Notes: generated by a model not told the origin, from the letters alone. Counted from the first letter of the stretch, positions 24,040-34,490 are shown. The stretch is DNA of 64,000 nucleotides from Collybia mongolica (GCA_013420905.1 JAAXNY010000016.1:1488001-1552000); one strand, 5' to 3'. Numbers and translations are program-made.

Positions 24040-24240
24040 GTGTGTGGGTAGTAATATGAGTGGGTTTGTCTTAGTTGTACTTTGTGGTCCCTGCCCACCT
24101 TTTATATTTGGCAGAGTTGTCCTGTTGAGTCATCGAAACACTGGACAACATAAATACTTATTTCTAGACCTGGGTTCACAATACATTTCATAGCATCTGC
24201 AAGAAAAAATCTACAGAGTTGTTCAGAGTTGAACCAAACC

Positions 24241-24842
24241 AATTTTGTTGAACTGTATTTTAGGCACAGATGATCTTCGAAATGACGGTCAATGGTTGAC
24301 GTTCCTTTTTTGGTTGAACAATGACATTATATTTTCGATGGAGTCCGACTTGGATGCATGGCGATGATCATGTTCCCTTTCCTTCCATTCTTCCTGCCTG
24401 CCCCCTTTTTGTTTTTGATGTCTGCGAGCTCTACCTCTTGGGCACATTTGAACCTGGATTGGCTGATTAGCACGTACTGCATGGTCAATGTTGGTAACCA
24501 CCACTACAATAGACTCGCCACGTACACCCATATCAACATTAATGTGTACAGTAAATTCCTGGGGTCAATGTACAAACGGATTTTGACCAAGGTATAGGTA
24601 TGGATGTCAGGCAAAATAAAATATACGTCACTCCCTTTCAGAATCATTAGGCTGTCACATGTGCTGATCAATTATTCGATAATTGCGATTGAGGTGGCAT
24701 CGAGGCAACACTGAAGGCACCATAGGATAGAATCTTCTGGTGTAACTTGCCTCGTGCCTGGAGATCTGCGCCTCTATTTCCGTCAGACTCCACGCATATT
24801 GGCCAATCATGTCAACGTTCAGCGGAAATTCCCATCTAGCGG
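24241..24842. other. Spacer with hydrophobic unassigned frame
   Basis: Normal CpG content returns here. A plus-strand frame at 24358-24597 has a hydrophobic start (MIMFPFLPFFLPAPFLFLM), overlapped by an antisense frame rich in K, R and E. Neither is recognisable. Confidence 0.25.
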
Positions 24843-26883
24843 ATGATTAAAGCGATAGCAATCCGTTTTGTTGTCACACCTATCACCCACATTGCCCTCT
24901 ATCATGGAATCATCAGTAAGTTCTCTCATAAAAGTTCGATACACTCACATATAATCTCCATCCCATCCAAGACAGTAGACCAAACTATCCAGAACATTCG
25001 AGATGGTCTTTCTCCCAAAGCCAATTGGTTCCCGCCAGGTTCGGTACATCAAGTATCCATGTGACAATGTACTGACCAACTATTAGGGATGACTGGATAT
25101 GCTGCAATCACAAGCTCATACTTCTGGAGTGGTAGCAAGAAAGACCCTCGAGGAATCTTCCAACCTGCAACAGCACAGGATGTAGCAATTGTCGTATGTA
25201 TTTTCTAGATCATCATGGCCGATCGGCACTAATCGCCTATCCATAGCTCATAAACCTGGCTAGAGCGCCCGCTGGGCTCGGATTTGCGGTAAGTAGTAAT
25301 TGTTACATCCTGGACTCCCCCCTCCTCGCGTATTGATTGCCTCAGGTCAAAGCAGGAAGTCACATCGCTCCGACAGGTTTCAACGCCACGTCAGGGTTAC
25401 TGATCGACATGTCCCTGTTCCATGAGATAAAATATGACGCATCAACCCAACTCGTGGAGATAGGGCCTGGATCGCTGTATCAGGCAATGTACAACTACCT
25501 CGAGAAACTTAAGCGCAGTGTAAACGGTGCTACCAGCTGCCCAGGGGTTGGTGTTGCTGGCTTCAATCTTGGTGGCGGATATGGAAACAGGGCTAATTAA
25601 TATGGGCTCGCGATGGACACCATCCAAGCCATCGAGGTCGTGCTGCCCACAGGTCAAATCAAAAAGGTCAGTGCACAACAGGATCCGGATATTTTCTGGG
25701 CTTTGAAGGCGAGCTTTTGTATCTTTCTCCCCCAATGATATTCAACATCTAACGAAATCGCAAGGGTGGTGGTAACAACTTTGGCATCATGACAAAATGG
25801 TTTATGACCACATACGAGGATAATGGTGTCTATGTTCGTGTTTTTATCTTTTAACCCGTGAATCTTGGTTGAACCTCATGTACGATTGGCAGTTTGTCCA
25901 GCTCGACTATGAGCAGAAGTATTTCAAGGAAGTCCAAGAGGCGATCTGGCTGTATATACAACATCAAACTCCGAAATCAAACGTTGAAACCAAGTTCGAA
26001 TGGACCACTACAACCGCAGGTCTAACAGAGGCATGTCCACTAATTACCTTTACTACCACGGCGCTTTACGATCTTGTGTAGCCCTATGCCGTCAGCCATG
26101 CAGAATTATTCTACGATGGGAAAACCCCTCCAACCAGCCTCTTCGACGCATTCTTCAAGATTCCTCACATCAAAGAAAGCGAGCCGATTTCAACCTGGCA
26201 TGACCTGATGGAGCACCTCCCTACAAGACGCCAAACCTACGGAGGCGGGCTTGCAAGGCACTTAAACGATCTTCCCAACAACTTCAGGTACAATTTCTTA
26301 CCCCTACCGCAATAACCCGACTCTAGTAACTATACCGTGCAGGGGTCGCTACACACATGTCATGTTATCCAAATACACACAAGCTCTTATCGCATATGCC
26401 GTAGATTGAGCCGAGGTACGACGTTACGAAGATTATTTCAGTTGCTGGACACTGTGATTGACGTTGCAAATTCAGGAAATTGGCAAGAACCTCAAGGCGA
26501 ATGGCGGTCTTCAGCTCTACCCTGATATATGGCCCGGCTATCCCACGATGTTCGCAGAAAGTCCATCCTCCGCCTGGCCGCGCCCCCCGAATGGGCAGGC
26601 AAGCTTCCCCCTGCCCATCCGGTGCCTCTGGCAGGGTAGTCAGAACAACGCTTTCTGGCTTGAGACTCTGGAGAAGTTGACGAAAGATATCCGTGCCTTT
26701 GCGGTGCAGCAGGGTTGCGCCACGGCTGATGCGCTGGCTTACTACAACCTCTCCCTTGATGGGATGAGTGTCTCCGATATTTATTGCGGGAATTTGGACA
26801 GGCTTTTGGGCATGAGGAAGGAGCTCGATCCGCTTGGGGTCATGGACCGTACTGGGGGGTTTAGGATTCCACCCCATCTGTAG
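24843..26883 (+). pseudogene. BBE-like FAD oxidase, third copy, inactivated
   Basis: Plus-strand exons of the same FAD oxidase family as 135-2136 and 5063-7090, but more diverged. In order: FPPGSVHQ; SSYFWSGSKKDPRG with QPATAQDVAIVV; VKAGSHIAPTGFNATSG (the flavin-attachment region, with AGSH where the live copies have GGGH); GVGVAGFNLGGGYGN; YGLAMDTIQAIEVVLPTGQ; GGGNNFGIMTKWF; ELFYDGKTPPTSLFDAFFKIP; NAFWLETLEKLTKD; and the C-terminal DRTGGFRIPPHL. In-frame stops interrupt it: TAA just before YGLAMDT near 25598 (a CAA-to-TAA change fits), TAG near 26080 and TGA near 26407. The lesions look like C-to-T or G-to-A transitions. The last exon (26458-26883) is open for 141 codons, so decay may be recent. 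A live product is unlikely. Confidence 0.7.
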
Positions 26884-27332
26884 AAGTTTAATTGATTGGA
26901 TCGTGTGAGTAGATGTATTGTCTTGTACTGTGCACCTAGCTTGCAAATAAAGTATTTTGAAACTCTCGTATCCCTGGTCCCCGCTTCGGTATTTATATCC
27001 GGATAATTCACTATTTTATGCTACCAGGCTCTATACAATGAGTTAGTGAGGTGTAATTTCGCTATATCCTTTAAGTAATGGATGTCACGCTCAAGGGTAT
27101 CAATCAGTACCCATTGTATGTTCCATTACAGCTGGTTGGCACTTAGTTATCATAATTAAGATCAATTGCCTTGGAAGGACGGCTCGTAGGCACTGTGTTA
27201 ACAGAGGCAAGTCAGTACAATCAGCAAGTAACCTTCACATACCATAGTTGCAGCCATAACCGACACTGTACGGATAGGCAAGGGTCCTGCAAGACGTATC
27301 CGATGCAATTTTCGAAGCACATCTTCAATCAT

Positions 27333-28230
27333 ATGCCGATCCGTCTATTGAAGCTGCCAGAGGTGGTCCTACTAGAAAGACGAGAGGTACTTCAACACCT
27401 CTCGGCCCGGATGGAGGAGATCGACGAAGCATGGATCTAAGAGCGCCACAAGGTGCCAGTGCACGCAATGGCGACACGCAGACATCTGATTGAAGAGGGC
27501 ATCATGGAGCGCACACGATATGCGGTCCTCTCCCACATATGGCTGGACGACGGCCTCGAAGTCACTTACGACGACGCGAAGCAAGGCAGGGAGCATGCGG
27601 GCCCCCCGGACGCAACAAGCTCATGAAATTTTGCGATATCGCACAGAGCCACGGCGTTAACACTAGCATGGATGGACGCCATCTGTATCAACAAGGACAG
27701 CACGTCAGAGCTCGACGAGTCAATTCGGTCAGTGTACCGGTGGTATCAAGAGTCGTATATCTGCATCACGTTCTTCCTCAGCATGACGTCCTTGGAAGAT
27801 ATGCCACAGGATTGATGGTTTACAAGGGGGTGGGCGCTGCAAGAGCTGTTAGCCCTGGCGTGGCTGAAGTTCCATAACAGGCTTTGGGAGCCGCTCGCGT
27901 GAGAGGAGAATGACAAGCCTGAGCGGTCTGGTGGGAGTTATCCGGTGCATGAGCTGTGGGATTACGGTTTTTCGAACCGGGAGTGCGTGACATCGCGAAG
28001 CGGATGGCGTAGGCTGCTTGTAGAACCACGACAAGAGGGGAAGATCGCATGTACTCGCTGTTGGGAGTGTTCAGTGTCGGTTTCCCCATCGCTTGTGCAT
28101 TCTTCAGACTTATCAAAGCCATTCAGCACTCATTCCCCAACGTCCTGGGTGTGCTCAACTGGGCGTCTTGTCCGCTATCCCATTCGATTCACTCCTCGAG
28201 GTCGATCCCATCCGGTCCTGAATGTTACCC
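27333..28230 (+). pseudogene. HET-domain protein, decayed copy A
   Basis: Plus-strand remains of a heterokaryon-incompatibility (HET) domain gene. It starts MPIRLLKLPEVVLLERREV. Across several frameshifts one can follow YAVLSHIWLDDGLEVTYDDA, then CINKDSTSELDESI, WYQESYICITFFL, SMTSLEDMPQ, the HET signature RGWALQELLALAWLKF, and YSLLGVFSVGFPIA. It ends abruptly near 28230, where similarity to the second copy (34491-36021) is lost. HET proteins mediate allorecognition cell death between fungal strains and are often polymorphic and pseudogenised. The homology with copy B also covers the ~150 bases upstream of the ATG, so the promoter was duplicated too. Several single-base shifts and premature stops make a functional product unlikely. 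Confidence 0.7.
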
Positions 28231-28384
28231 TCTGTAATAGTGGTAAACATACAGGTGGCGGTCAAAGTTGAATGATAATTTTATGACCTGCATAACTTTG
28301 GCAAACGAATAGGTTTCGCCTGGCAAACGGTTATGAGAGAGGATGAACATTTCATACCCATTATATATGAGTAGGGGAGGATAA

Positions 28385-28641
28385 ACTTGAATTTAGAGAT
28401 TATTTTTGTTGTCTTATATTTATGCATGAACCACTCTTACTCGAACAAGTCGGATACAACTCGGATCCTAACATAGGACTGGGCTGGTTGACTTTGACAA
28501 TATAAACGCGGTTGTGACGTACACCGCCCATGCTTATGATAATACATTTATCAGGGGTGAAATAACTTCTTAGAACTCAATAAACGCACCACTAGTCGTA
28601 GATGTAACTATGCAAGGATGGATACTACCGAGTACGCGGTT
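28385..28641 (+). repeat. Third copy of the HMG-gene 3' flank
   Basis: This stretch matches, with moderate divergence, the sequence downstream of the HMG-box gene in the right arm (about 42250 down to 41990, read on the minus strand). Both share AGAGATTAT...TTTGTTGT, GACTTTGACAATA followed by AAACGC, and CTCAATAAACGCACCACTA, in the same order. It is also related to the left-arm flank at about 31625-31745, after which the left arm carries an inverted segment. The copy ends at the hAT insertion, so an HMG unit probably once stood here in tandem. Confidence 0.65.
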
Positions 28642-29517
28642 TAGGGCTGCACGCCGTGACCGTACCTCACGGTATGTACGGACCCGTAGTACGGTTACCG
28701 TACTCGTGCCGTTCAGCCTCAGGTTCACCACGTTGACGGGACGGTCAACACCCGTCCATTGCCATCGAAAGATGGCCGTCCACGGCATTGGACGGTATTA
28801 GACGGGTATCCCCGATCAAACTTTATTTTATTTTTCGCATCCACATGCCACAGGTTCAGTAACAACACAACATGAAGCTTTGATGTCTTGTTGCACCGAC
28901 GCCGCTGAACACCGTGTCAAGCACATGCAGACCGCACCAGGAAAGAGAAGGCCTCTATCAACGAACTTGAGGAATACTTCAAACTTCCTGCCGAAGATTT
29001 TGACGCCTGTAATCCAATTCAGTGGTGGATGGGTCGACGCACTCAGTTCCCGAATCTTTTTCGCCTTGCTCGTGACATCTTATGTATTCCTGGTGAGTCA
29101 TTCTAACATCTTCAATATTTTGTTCACGGAACATCCCCATGCCAGGTTCTGCTGTTGCCGTAGAGCGGGTCTTCTCAGGTGGTCGGGACACCATTTCCCT
29201 CCGCCGTGCAAGCCTCCACGCTGATACCATCCGGATTCTAATGCTAGTTAAGAAACGGTTACATCTGGCCCGTGCAAAGGCAAACGCAGCCCTACGTCGT
29301 TGAATACCTAGCGTACAGTATGGAATGTAATTTTTTTTTACTTTCAATGGATACCGTCTACCGTACATAACCGTACAACGGCCGTCTCCGTACCCGTCCC
29401 GTAGCCGTTGGGGTTTGACTGACCAAACACTACGGACGGTGGACAGTCGAGCCGTACCCGTCTCATGACCGTTGATTGTACGGCCGTACCCGTCAGACGG
29501 TACGGTGTGCAGCCCTA
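28642..29517 (+). mobile_element. hAT-type transposon, internally deleted
   Basis: An 876-base element bounded by terminal inverted repeats that match over 16 bases with one mismatch (outer 11 bases TAGGGCTGCAC perfect). It is flanked by a perfect 8-base target duplication, ACGCGGTT (28634-28641 and 29518-29525). Eight-base duplications and this terminal sequence are characteristic of the hAT superfamily. Subterminal regions are packed with short GTACGG/CCGTAC and CCGTC/GACGG motifs, as usual for hAT transposase binding. Only the 3' end of a transposase remains inside (28962-29303), so it is non-autonomous. The clean target duplication points to an authentic insertion. Confidence 0.88.
28962..29303 (+). 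pseudogene. hAT transposase C-terminal fragment (dimerisation domain)
   Basis: The coding remnant reads ELEEYFKLPAEDFDACNP, then IQWWMGRRTQFPNLFRLARD. After a 53-base intron (29093-29145, GTGAGT...CCAG) it reads GSAVAVERVFSGGRDTISL, and it ends ARAKANAALRR with TGA at 29301-29303. This is the hATC dimerisation domain with its WW, PxLxxLAxDxLxIP and SxxAxERxFS hallmarks. The BED finger and catalytic core are missing, so no functional transposase is encoded. The remaining domain is open and its splice sites intact, suggesting recent deletion. Confidence 0.85.
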
Positions 29518-30232
29518 ACGCGGTTACCAATTGACCTGAAGTTTTGAGAGCGGGTGTAAATGCGAATAACCCCATGTAAACAATTTCCAGCATCTTCGCG
29601 CAATATTGGGAGAGGCTTAAAACTCTGTATTCCGACAGCCCACCTAGACCTTCTAAGGTTCTACTCTTATATAAGCTATGACCGGATCTTAACACGACAA
29701 GGGAAGTAAGTTAAGATCTAGCATCTAACCTTTCGTTTGCTTGCATACACATTATTGAACTAGCCATCGAAGAGGTGTATTGATCTTCTCGGAATGCCCA
29801 GAGCTTTAGCTCACCGCCCTTTTTTTTCGTTTAAATTTACAATACAATCCCCCGAGATACATACTCATGGAAAGTCGTTCATTGGCAGCAGGGATGTTCC
29901 CCGGGTTCCGGCTTTAGGGATAACCATCAAACTAACGTTGAACCAAGTGTGGAGAATATAAAAGGCCAGCACTGTAGATAAACCAGATGGGGAGGCTTCA
30001 CAAAGTGTCGAACACAGCGCTAGTAACCCGAATTTTTGTCCATATGATGTCACACATAAAATGAGAACAATGGACAAATGGCCAAAAATTATGGCCATCC
30101 TGACAAATGCAACAAATAAATGAGGACCTACAATCGCACATAACCCACCTCCAAAAATCAACCAAACCCGTCTCTCTCTCCTCAACCTTGCACTCCATCA
30201 TAACGAGATCCCGGTCAGGGTGACAGGCCACT

Positions 30233-31331
30233 ATGGGAAAGAAACCCACGAACCCCGATGGGACCCCAAAGATCCCGCGGCCCAGTAACTCGTGGATCCT
30301 GTTCCGTACAGAATGGTACAAACAACACAAGGAGGAGCTCAAGGGTTTGACAGCGCAGGAGATCTCCAAAGCGGCATCTCTTGCGTGGAAAGGCTTGTCG
30401 CGTGAGGGGCGGCTATATTGGGATCTGCGTGGAGTTCAGGAAGACCTTGACCATAAGCAGAAATACCCAGGGTATAAATTGCGGCGACGCCAGGCAGCCA
30501 AGAAAGTTGTGAAAGGAAAGGGAAAAGGCAAGGATAGAAGGGAGACGCAGGAGGGGGGTCCGTCGCGGGGGGCGTTCCCAAAGGAGAGGGGACGTGTGGG
30601 TGACCTACCCACCAAATCGGTGCTGCAAATTCCAGTATTTGAGGGACGAGAGATTATTCCGGTATCGCCGTTTGTGGGCCGGAAGGTGCGTTGGCATACT
30701 TCTATCATCTAGATCCTTGTTAACCCTTGCATTTTTATAGGAAACTTTCACTTCGCCTGGCTCTTCCTCAACCATGATAGATCAATATACTTTACCGTCT
30801 ACAAGCCAACCTACCGATCCTACTCTGCAATATGCACCTCACGACGTACGACTCTGCTCACCGCTAATTCCCGTCCCGTTATTAACCCTTCTTGAACAGC
30901 ATTCATTCACGTCGTTCGCCATGCCCTACCCACCATCTGAAGCTGGCCCCAACGCCAACTATTCCAATGCCACCGTAGAAAGTGACCAGAACGCGTTCCG
31001 TTACAGTGAAGAACGCGAATTGCCTCATGCAGAATCTCATATTGCACAACATACCTATGCCACCACCCCGGACGAAGTTCCGGTAACATTCCACGCCGAA
31101 GGCAACTACGCACCGCATCGTCAAGTTGCGCATTTCTCTTCTAATTATCAGGCCACTCCCACCGTGAACTACGATGCGAATGCATACCATTTCAATGCTG
31201 GTTACTATTGGCCTTCCGCGGGCGAGTACGAAATGTCTCAATTCAATGGACTTTCGAATTATGGTCCTTATGCTCCTGAAGGCGTTGAAGATGAAGGCTT
31301 CGACTACGCGGCTCACTATGCCGCTATGTAG
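30233..31331 (+). CDS. HMG-box (MATA_HMG-like) transcription factor, copy A
   Basis: Two exons (30233-30685, 30741-31331) joined by a 55-base GTGCGT...TATAG intron encode about 347 residues. Residues ~13-85 form an HMG box of the fungal mating-type / MATA_HMG style: IPRPSNSWILFRTEWYKQH, then EISKAASLAWKGLSREG and KYPGYKLRRRQA, followed by a basic stretch (KKVVKGKGKGKDRR) that could be a nuclear signal. The second exon is a polar Y/N/A/E-rich tail ending EDEGFDYAAHYAAM, probably an activation region. Such proteins bind the DNA minor groove and control mating, fruiting or stress genes. The start is the first ATG and is conserved in the copy at 42553-43651. I count about 13 amino-acid differences between the two copies, all substitutions, with no frameshift, so both appear to be under constraint or recently duplicated. 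It is not a proven mating-type gene. Confidence 0.85.
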
Positions 31332-31745
31332 GGTGAATGTATGTCCAGGAGGTGCCCGCCGTCGCTGAGGGCTCAAATCAGTATCAAGTTCATATGATCC
31401 TTAGATTGTCAACCTCACTGCCTGGACTACAGGCAACCAAGTCAGCCACCTCCATGGTCACGGTCCTCCTCTCCACCGCTCGATTCCAGTTGCTATCTCG
31501 CTTTTTGATTGAAATTATTGCTATCGTCATTGTCGCGTCGTCTTCATAGCATATGTATACAAGCTTTGCGTACCATTTGCATTATATGAACTGACATATA
31601 GCGTATCGCTGTGAATCTACAAGTATTCAGAGATTATCTTTGTTGTATTATCTTTTATAAATAAGCCATTCTTACTTGTGTGAATCGCCCGTTGAACAAT
31701 ACGGACCTTAACGCAGAACTGGCCTGGTCGACTTTGACAATAAAA
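31332..31745. other. 3' flank of HMG copy A
   Basis: Non-coding 3' region shared with the right arm. It ends at GACTTTGACAATAAAA, where the left arm switches into an inverted segment. No polyadenylation signal is certain. Confidence 0.4.
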
Positions 31746-32294
31746 CATCATTTTCATTTCTTCTGACTTCATCGTGCATTATTGGAAACTCGGAATCCGT
31801 TTACTCCAATCAAACCCAAGCAACGTCGTATGATCAACGCGCGAGGGGCGACTTCACAACCAAAGAGTTGTGACACAGCAATTGGGGCGTTGTGCGATCC
31901 GCCCAGAGTATACCGGTATCATCGTAACCTAAATAGCGACCATCGAACTCGTACTCGGTAGTACACGTCCTTGCATACATTTACATTTAGTGGTGCGTTT
32001 ATTGAGCGCAAGTTGTTATTTTTGTTGAACTTAGCAGCAAGGGAAGGAAAGAGCGAGAAATAAAAGAGTGAATTGAGATAGTAAAATAATGTACATAATC
32101 GTTCGTATAAATACATAAATAATATAACTCCTATAGAAATAATAAATCATATGTGAGTCCGTTAGAAAAACAAATGCGAAACTTTATATGTCCATGTGAT
32201 TTTACATGTCATGTGAATGCCGGATCACTCTATTCCAACAATTTTACCTCTGATGAACACATTATCCTAGCATGGGCGGCGTATGTCACGACTG
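31746..32294 (-). repeat. Nested inversion within the left arm
   Basis: Although the arms are inverted relative to each other, this segment runs in the same direction as 41795-42140 in the right arm. Shared pieces include TCATTTCTTCTGACTT, CACAGCAATTGGGGCGTTG, GTGCGTTTATTGAGCGCAAG and TGAACACATTATCCTAGCAT. The third copy at 28385-28641 agrees with the right arm, so the left arm carries the derived inversion. An extra block of about 195 bases (about 32030-32225) is present only here. Confidence 0.65.
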
Positions 32295-33021
32295 GCCCAT
32301 AACTGCAAGGTTGTTATACCATGCACCTGGGGTAGAGTGTGAGTCCGAACAAAATCAGAGTTTCGTTTCTGAGGGAATAGGCGTCACGTGTGTGTTGATA
32401 AGTCACGTGAATCAAATTTCTCATCGACATACACTAATTATTGGCCCTTGGGACCGCCGAACGTGTGACTCCTAATATCCTGCTGGAAAAAAGCGCCTTC
32501 ATACCTTCTGGGAGTCTTACGTCTCACCAATGGTTCCAGAGGAGCTAATAACACACTTCGCCTCGGCTCACATTCTGTCTTTGCTCATTCTATTACGACG
32601 TCGCTTCCGTGAATGGGGAATACATCAGACCAACACGATCAGTCACCATCTTAGGACATTGCCCCTCCTGTGTTGCCTATCCGCTTTGCTGGGCCCAGCA
32701 GCATGCCTCCCTCCAATTAGTACTACTCTCATGGTATCGCGCACGCCAAAAAGATCGTCCCTAGAATATGTAAAGTCAATCATACCCCACACATCGAATA
32801 GAACCACAACACTAAAACCCACCTATCGGGACGCCAGGACTACTGAAGCAAGTCCCCCCTGTCCGGAGCGTCCCCAACGTGGCAGGGAACGGACAAGTCC
32901 TATTCCGGCATAAATGAAGATAAGGACATCCTATCGCAAAGCGGGTACGTACGAATCATGTTCATACATGTTGACTTATACGAAGGGAAAGTGAGATTGG
33001 CACGAGTTGACCGAGCAGGAT
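32295..33021. other. Left-arm flank and left-specific insert
   Basis: Up to about 32486 this matches the right arm (reverse of 41470-41790), including TTGGCCCTTGGGACCGCCGA. From about 32487 to 33168 it has no counterpart in the right arm. No gene is recognised; a plus-strand frame at 32530-32913 has no motif. A second exon of the small secreted protein gene might lie here. Confidence 0.4.
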
Positions 33022-33261
33022 TTACTCACGAAAGCAAGCATAGTAGATCGGCTCGACATAGTCCAAACTAACGCTATAAGTATCACGGTTCGTAACGGCT
33101 TGACAGGACTTGGAGTTCAGCCCAGTGAACGTCGTGACATTGACATCGGGGGCGCTCGCGTTGCATGAGGCGTCGTTCTGGTAAAGCCTGAAATCAACAG
33201 CAGAGACCGTGACGAAGAGCAAGGTGAAGAGGAAGAGGCAGAGTGTTCTCAGGTGATACAT
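33022..33261 (-). CDS. Small secreted protein, exon 1 (incomplete model)
   Basis: Minus-strand frame with a clear signal peptide (MYHLRTLCLFLFTLLFVTVSA, cut after VSA) followed by VDFRLYQNDASCNASAPDVNV, two or more Cys and a Tyr-rich end (VEPIYYACF). Just before the stop the sequence reads CGTGAGTAAA, a standard intron donor, so the apparent stop is probably inside an intron and at least one more exon is expected at lower coordinates. No family recognised; the size and layout fit fungal small secreted, effector-like or cell-wall proteins. A frameshifted, truncated copy lies in the right arm (41363-41460). Confidence 0.5.
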   Translation of the reverse strand: MYHLRTLCLFLFTLLFVTVSAVDFRLYQNDASCNASAPDVNVTTFTGLNSKSCQAVTNRDTYSVSLDYVEPIYYACFRE

Positions 33262-33770
33262 GGTGGGTTGTCAGGAAACGACCCCACGCCCTCTCGATTT
33301 GCATGAAAAGGTGGACGCTCGGTGATAATGTGGAGCGTTCAGAGATATGGACATTTCAGAGTCCTGGACCTGCCAAGAGGTGGTCAGCTGCCCCGAAGCG
33401 GAGAATAAGCGCAAATCCAACCCTAATTACAACAATCGAGGCCTTACCTGGTGGAAATATCCCCCGAAGCGATCGCTGCATTGTGTCGATGCAAGGGGCG
33501 TGAGTCCTCGAATAAAGACGAATCCAAGAAAGATAGATGAAACATAACCAATCGTGCCTCAGGGAAACCACAGGAACAACAATAAAAAAACCACATCTCC
33601 TCTACATACATACAGACTAAAAACCCACACCAACGCATACCAGATCAACTAATCACCGCCAACCCCTCATACACAAAAAAAAAAACACCAAGACTACAAA
33701 AAAAAACAAGCACCATGCATACCCAACACACAAACTCAGTCGCACCCCACAACCAAACCAAACCAAAGCA

Positions 33771-34218
33771 CTACCATGACCTCATAAACCTCACATCCCT
33801 ACTTGGTGCCCCCACATACACCAAAAACGTCCCCGCAGGGCGGACCCACGCCTGACGAGCAGTATCCCAAACACTTACAACCAAAAAAGCACCAACAAAG
33901 CCCCCCATCAGCCCACGCATACACCGCACACCCCCACCACCACCCAAATGCAAAAGGGGGAAAAACGCGAGTCAACGTACCTCATATCCCTCTCGCCCAA
34001 CGTAAACGCCACCCCTGCACTCTCCCCGGGCCCCAGCTCCACCTCCTCGAACCCCGGCGGCACCCTTACCGGCTCGCCCGCCCCAGCCAGGTTAGCTCAG
34101 GTACACCTGCGTGATCTCCGTTCCCGCGACCGCATCCGTGTTCCGCACGGTGAACCGGACCACCCACGACGCGCCCTCGGCGGCGATGGTGAGGCCCGAG
34201 TATGCAAAGGCGGTGTAC
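33771..34218 (-). pseudogene. 3' fragment of GH3 beta-glucosidase in the left arm
   Basis: Minus-strand copy of the last two exons of the gene at 37052-40757. It reads YTAFAYSGLTIAAEGASWVV, then RFTVRNTDAVAGTEITQVYLS. Across the last intron it continues VWDTARQAWVRPAGTFLVYV and ends SRDVRFMRSW with a TAG at 33771. An in-frame TAA replaces the Tyr codon after VYLS, and two bases are missing just downstream, so it could not be translated even if fused to something. The fragment starts exactly where the inverted duplication ends. It encodes only the C-terminal fibronectin-III-like region, with no catalytic residues. Confidence 0.8.
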
Positions 34219-34490
34219 TGATGGGGGTCACGCGTCACGCGCACGAACATTAATCGGTGCCCATTATAGTTCCAATCACAACCAATTGGCGCTCACCAAT
34301 TATCATAAAAATCACAATCAATCATCTAGGAAGGGCCACATCGTAAGCACCGTACTAACAGAACCAAGCCGGTACCCCTCAGTAACTCACCTTCACATAC
34401 CACAGCCGCAGCCATACGCAACAGTTGTACGGGTAGGCAATGGTCCTGCAGGAAGTATCCGATGCATTCCGGGAGCACGTCTTCAATCGC

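Larger units (their letters stand above)
20070..24240. other. CpG-depleted, TpG/CpA-rich block
   Basis: CG dinucleotides almost vanish here. I find none from 20410 to 20781, nor from about 20946 to 21348, whereas the flanks have several per 100 bases. TG and CA are correspondingly frequent. This is the footprint left by long-term cytosine methylation and deamination at CpG, known for silenced repeats in basidiomycetes; classical ascomycete RIP prefers CpA instead. Open frames inside are short and riddled with stops. Two relics are annotated separately (22929-23130 and 23776-24039). The remainder may derive from the same dead genes but is too diverged to assign by eye. Confidence 0.65.
29521..34218 (+). 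repeat. Left arm of large inverted duplication
   Basis: Matches the reverse complement of 40206-44376. The outer end begins CGGTTACCAATTG directly beyond the hAT target duplication. The inner end lies within the copied 3' part of the GH3 gene. The arm contains the HMG-box gene (30233-31331), a small secreted protein gene (33022-33261) and the truncated GH3 3' end (33771-34218). It differs from the right arm by a nested inversion (31746-32294), an extra ~195 bases inside it, and ~680 bases (about 32487-33168) absent from the right arm. HMG coding sequence is nearly identical between arms; flanks are more diverged. Confidence 0.85.

Noticed and set aside
30903..31376. 157-codon open frame antisense to HMG exon 2
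   Set aside because: Shadow of the conserved coding exon. The same antisense frame appears at 42508-42981 only because the sense exons are duplicated; no motif of its own.
32030..32225. Left-arm-specific ~195-base insert as a possible MITE
   Set aside because: Ends TGTTGAAC and CCAACAA are only loosely complementary and no clean target duplication is visible.
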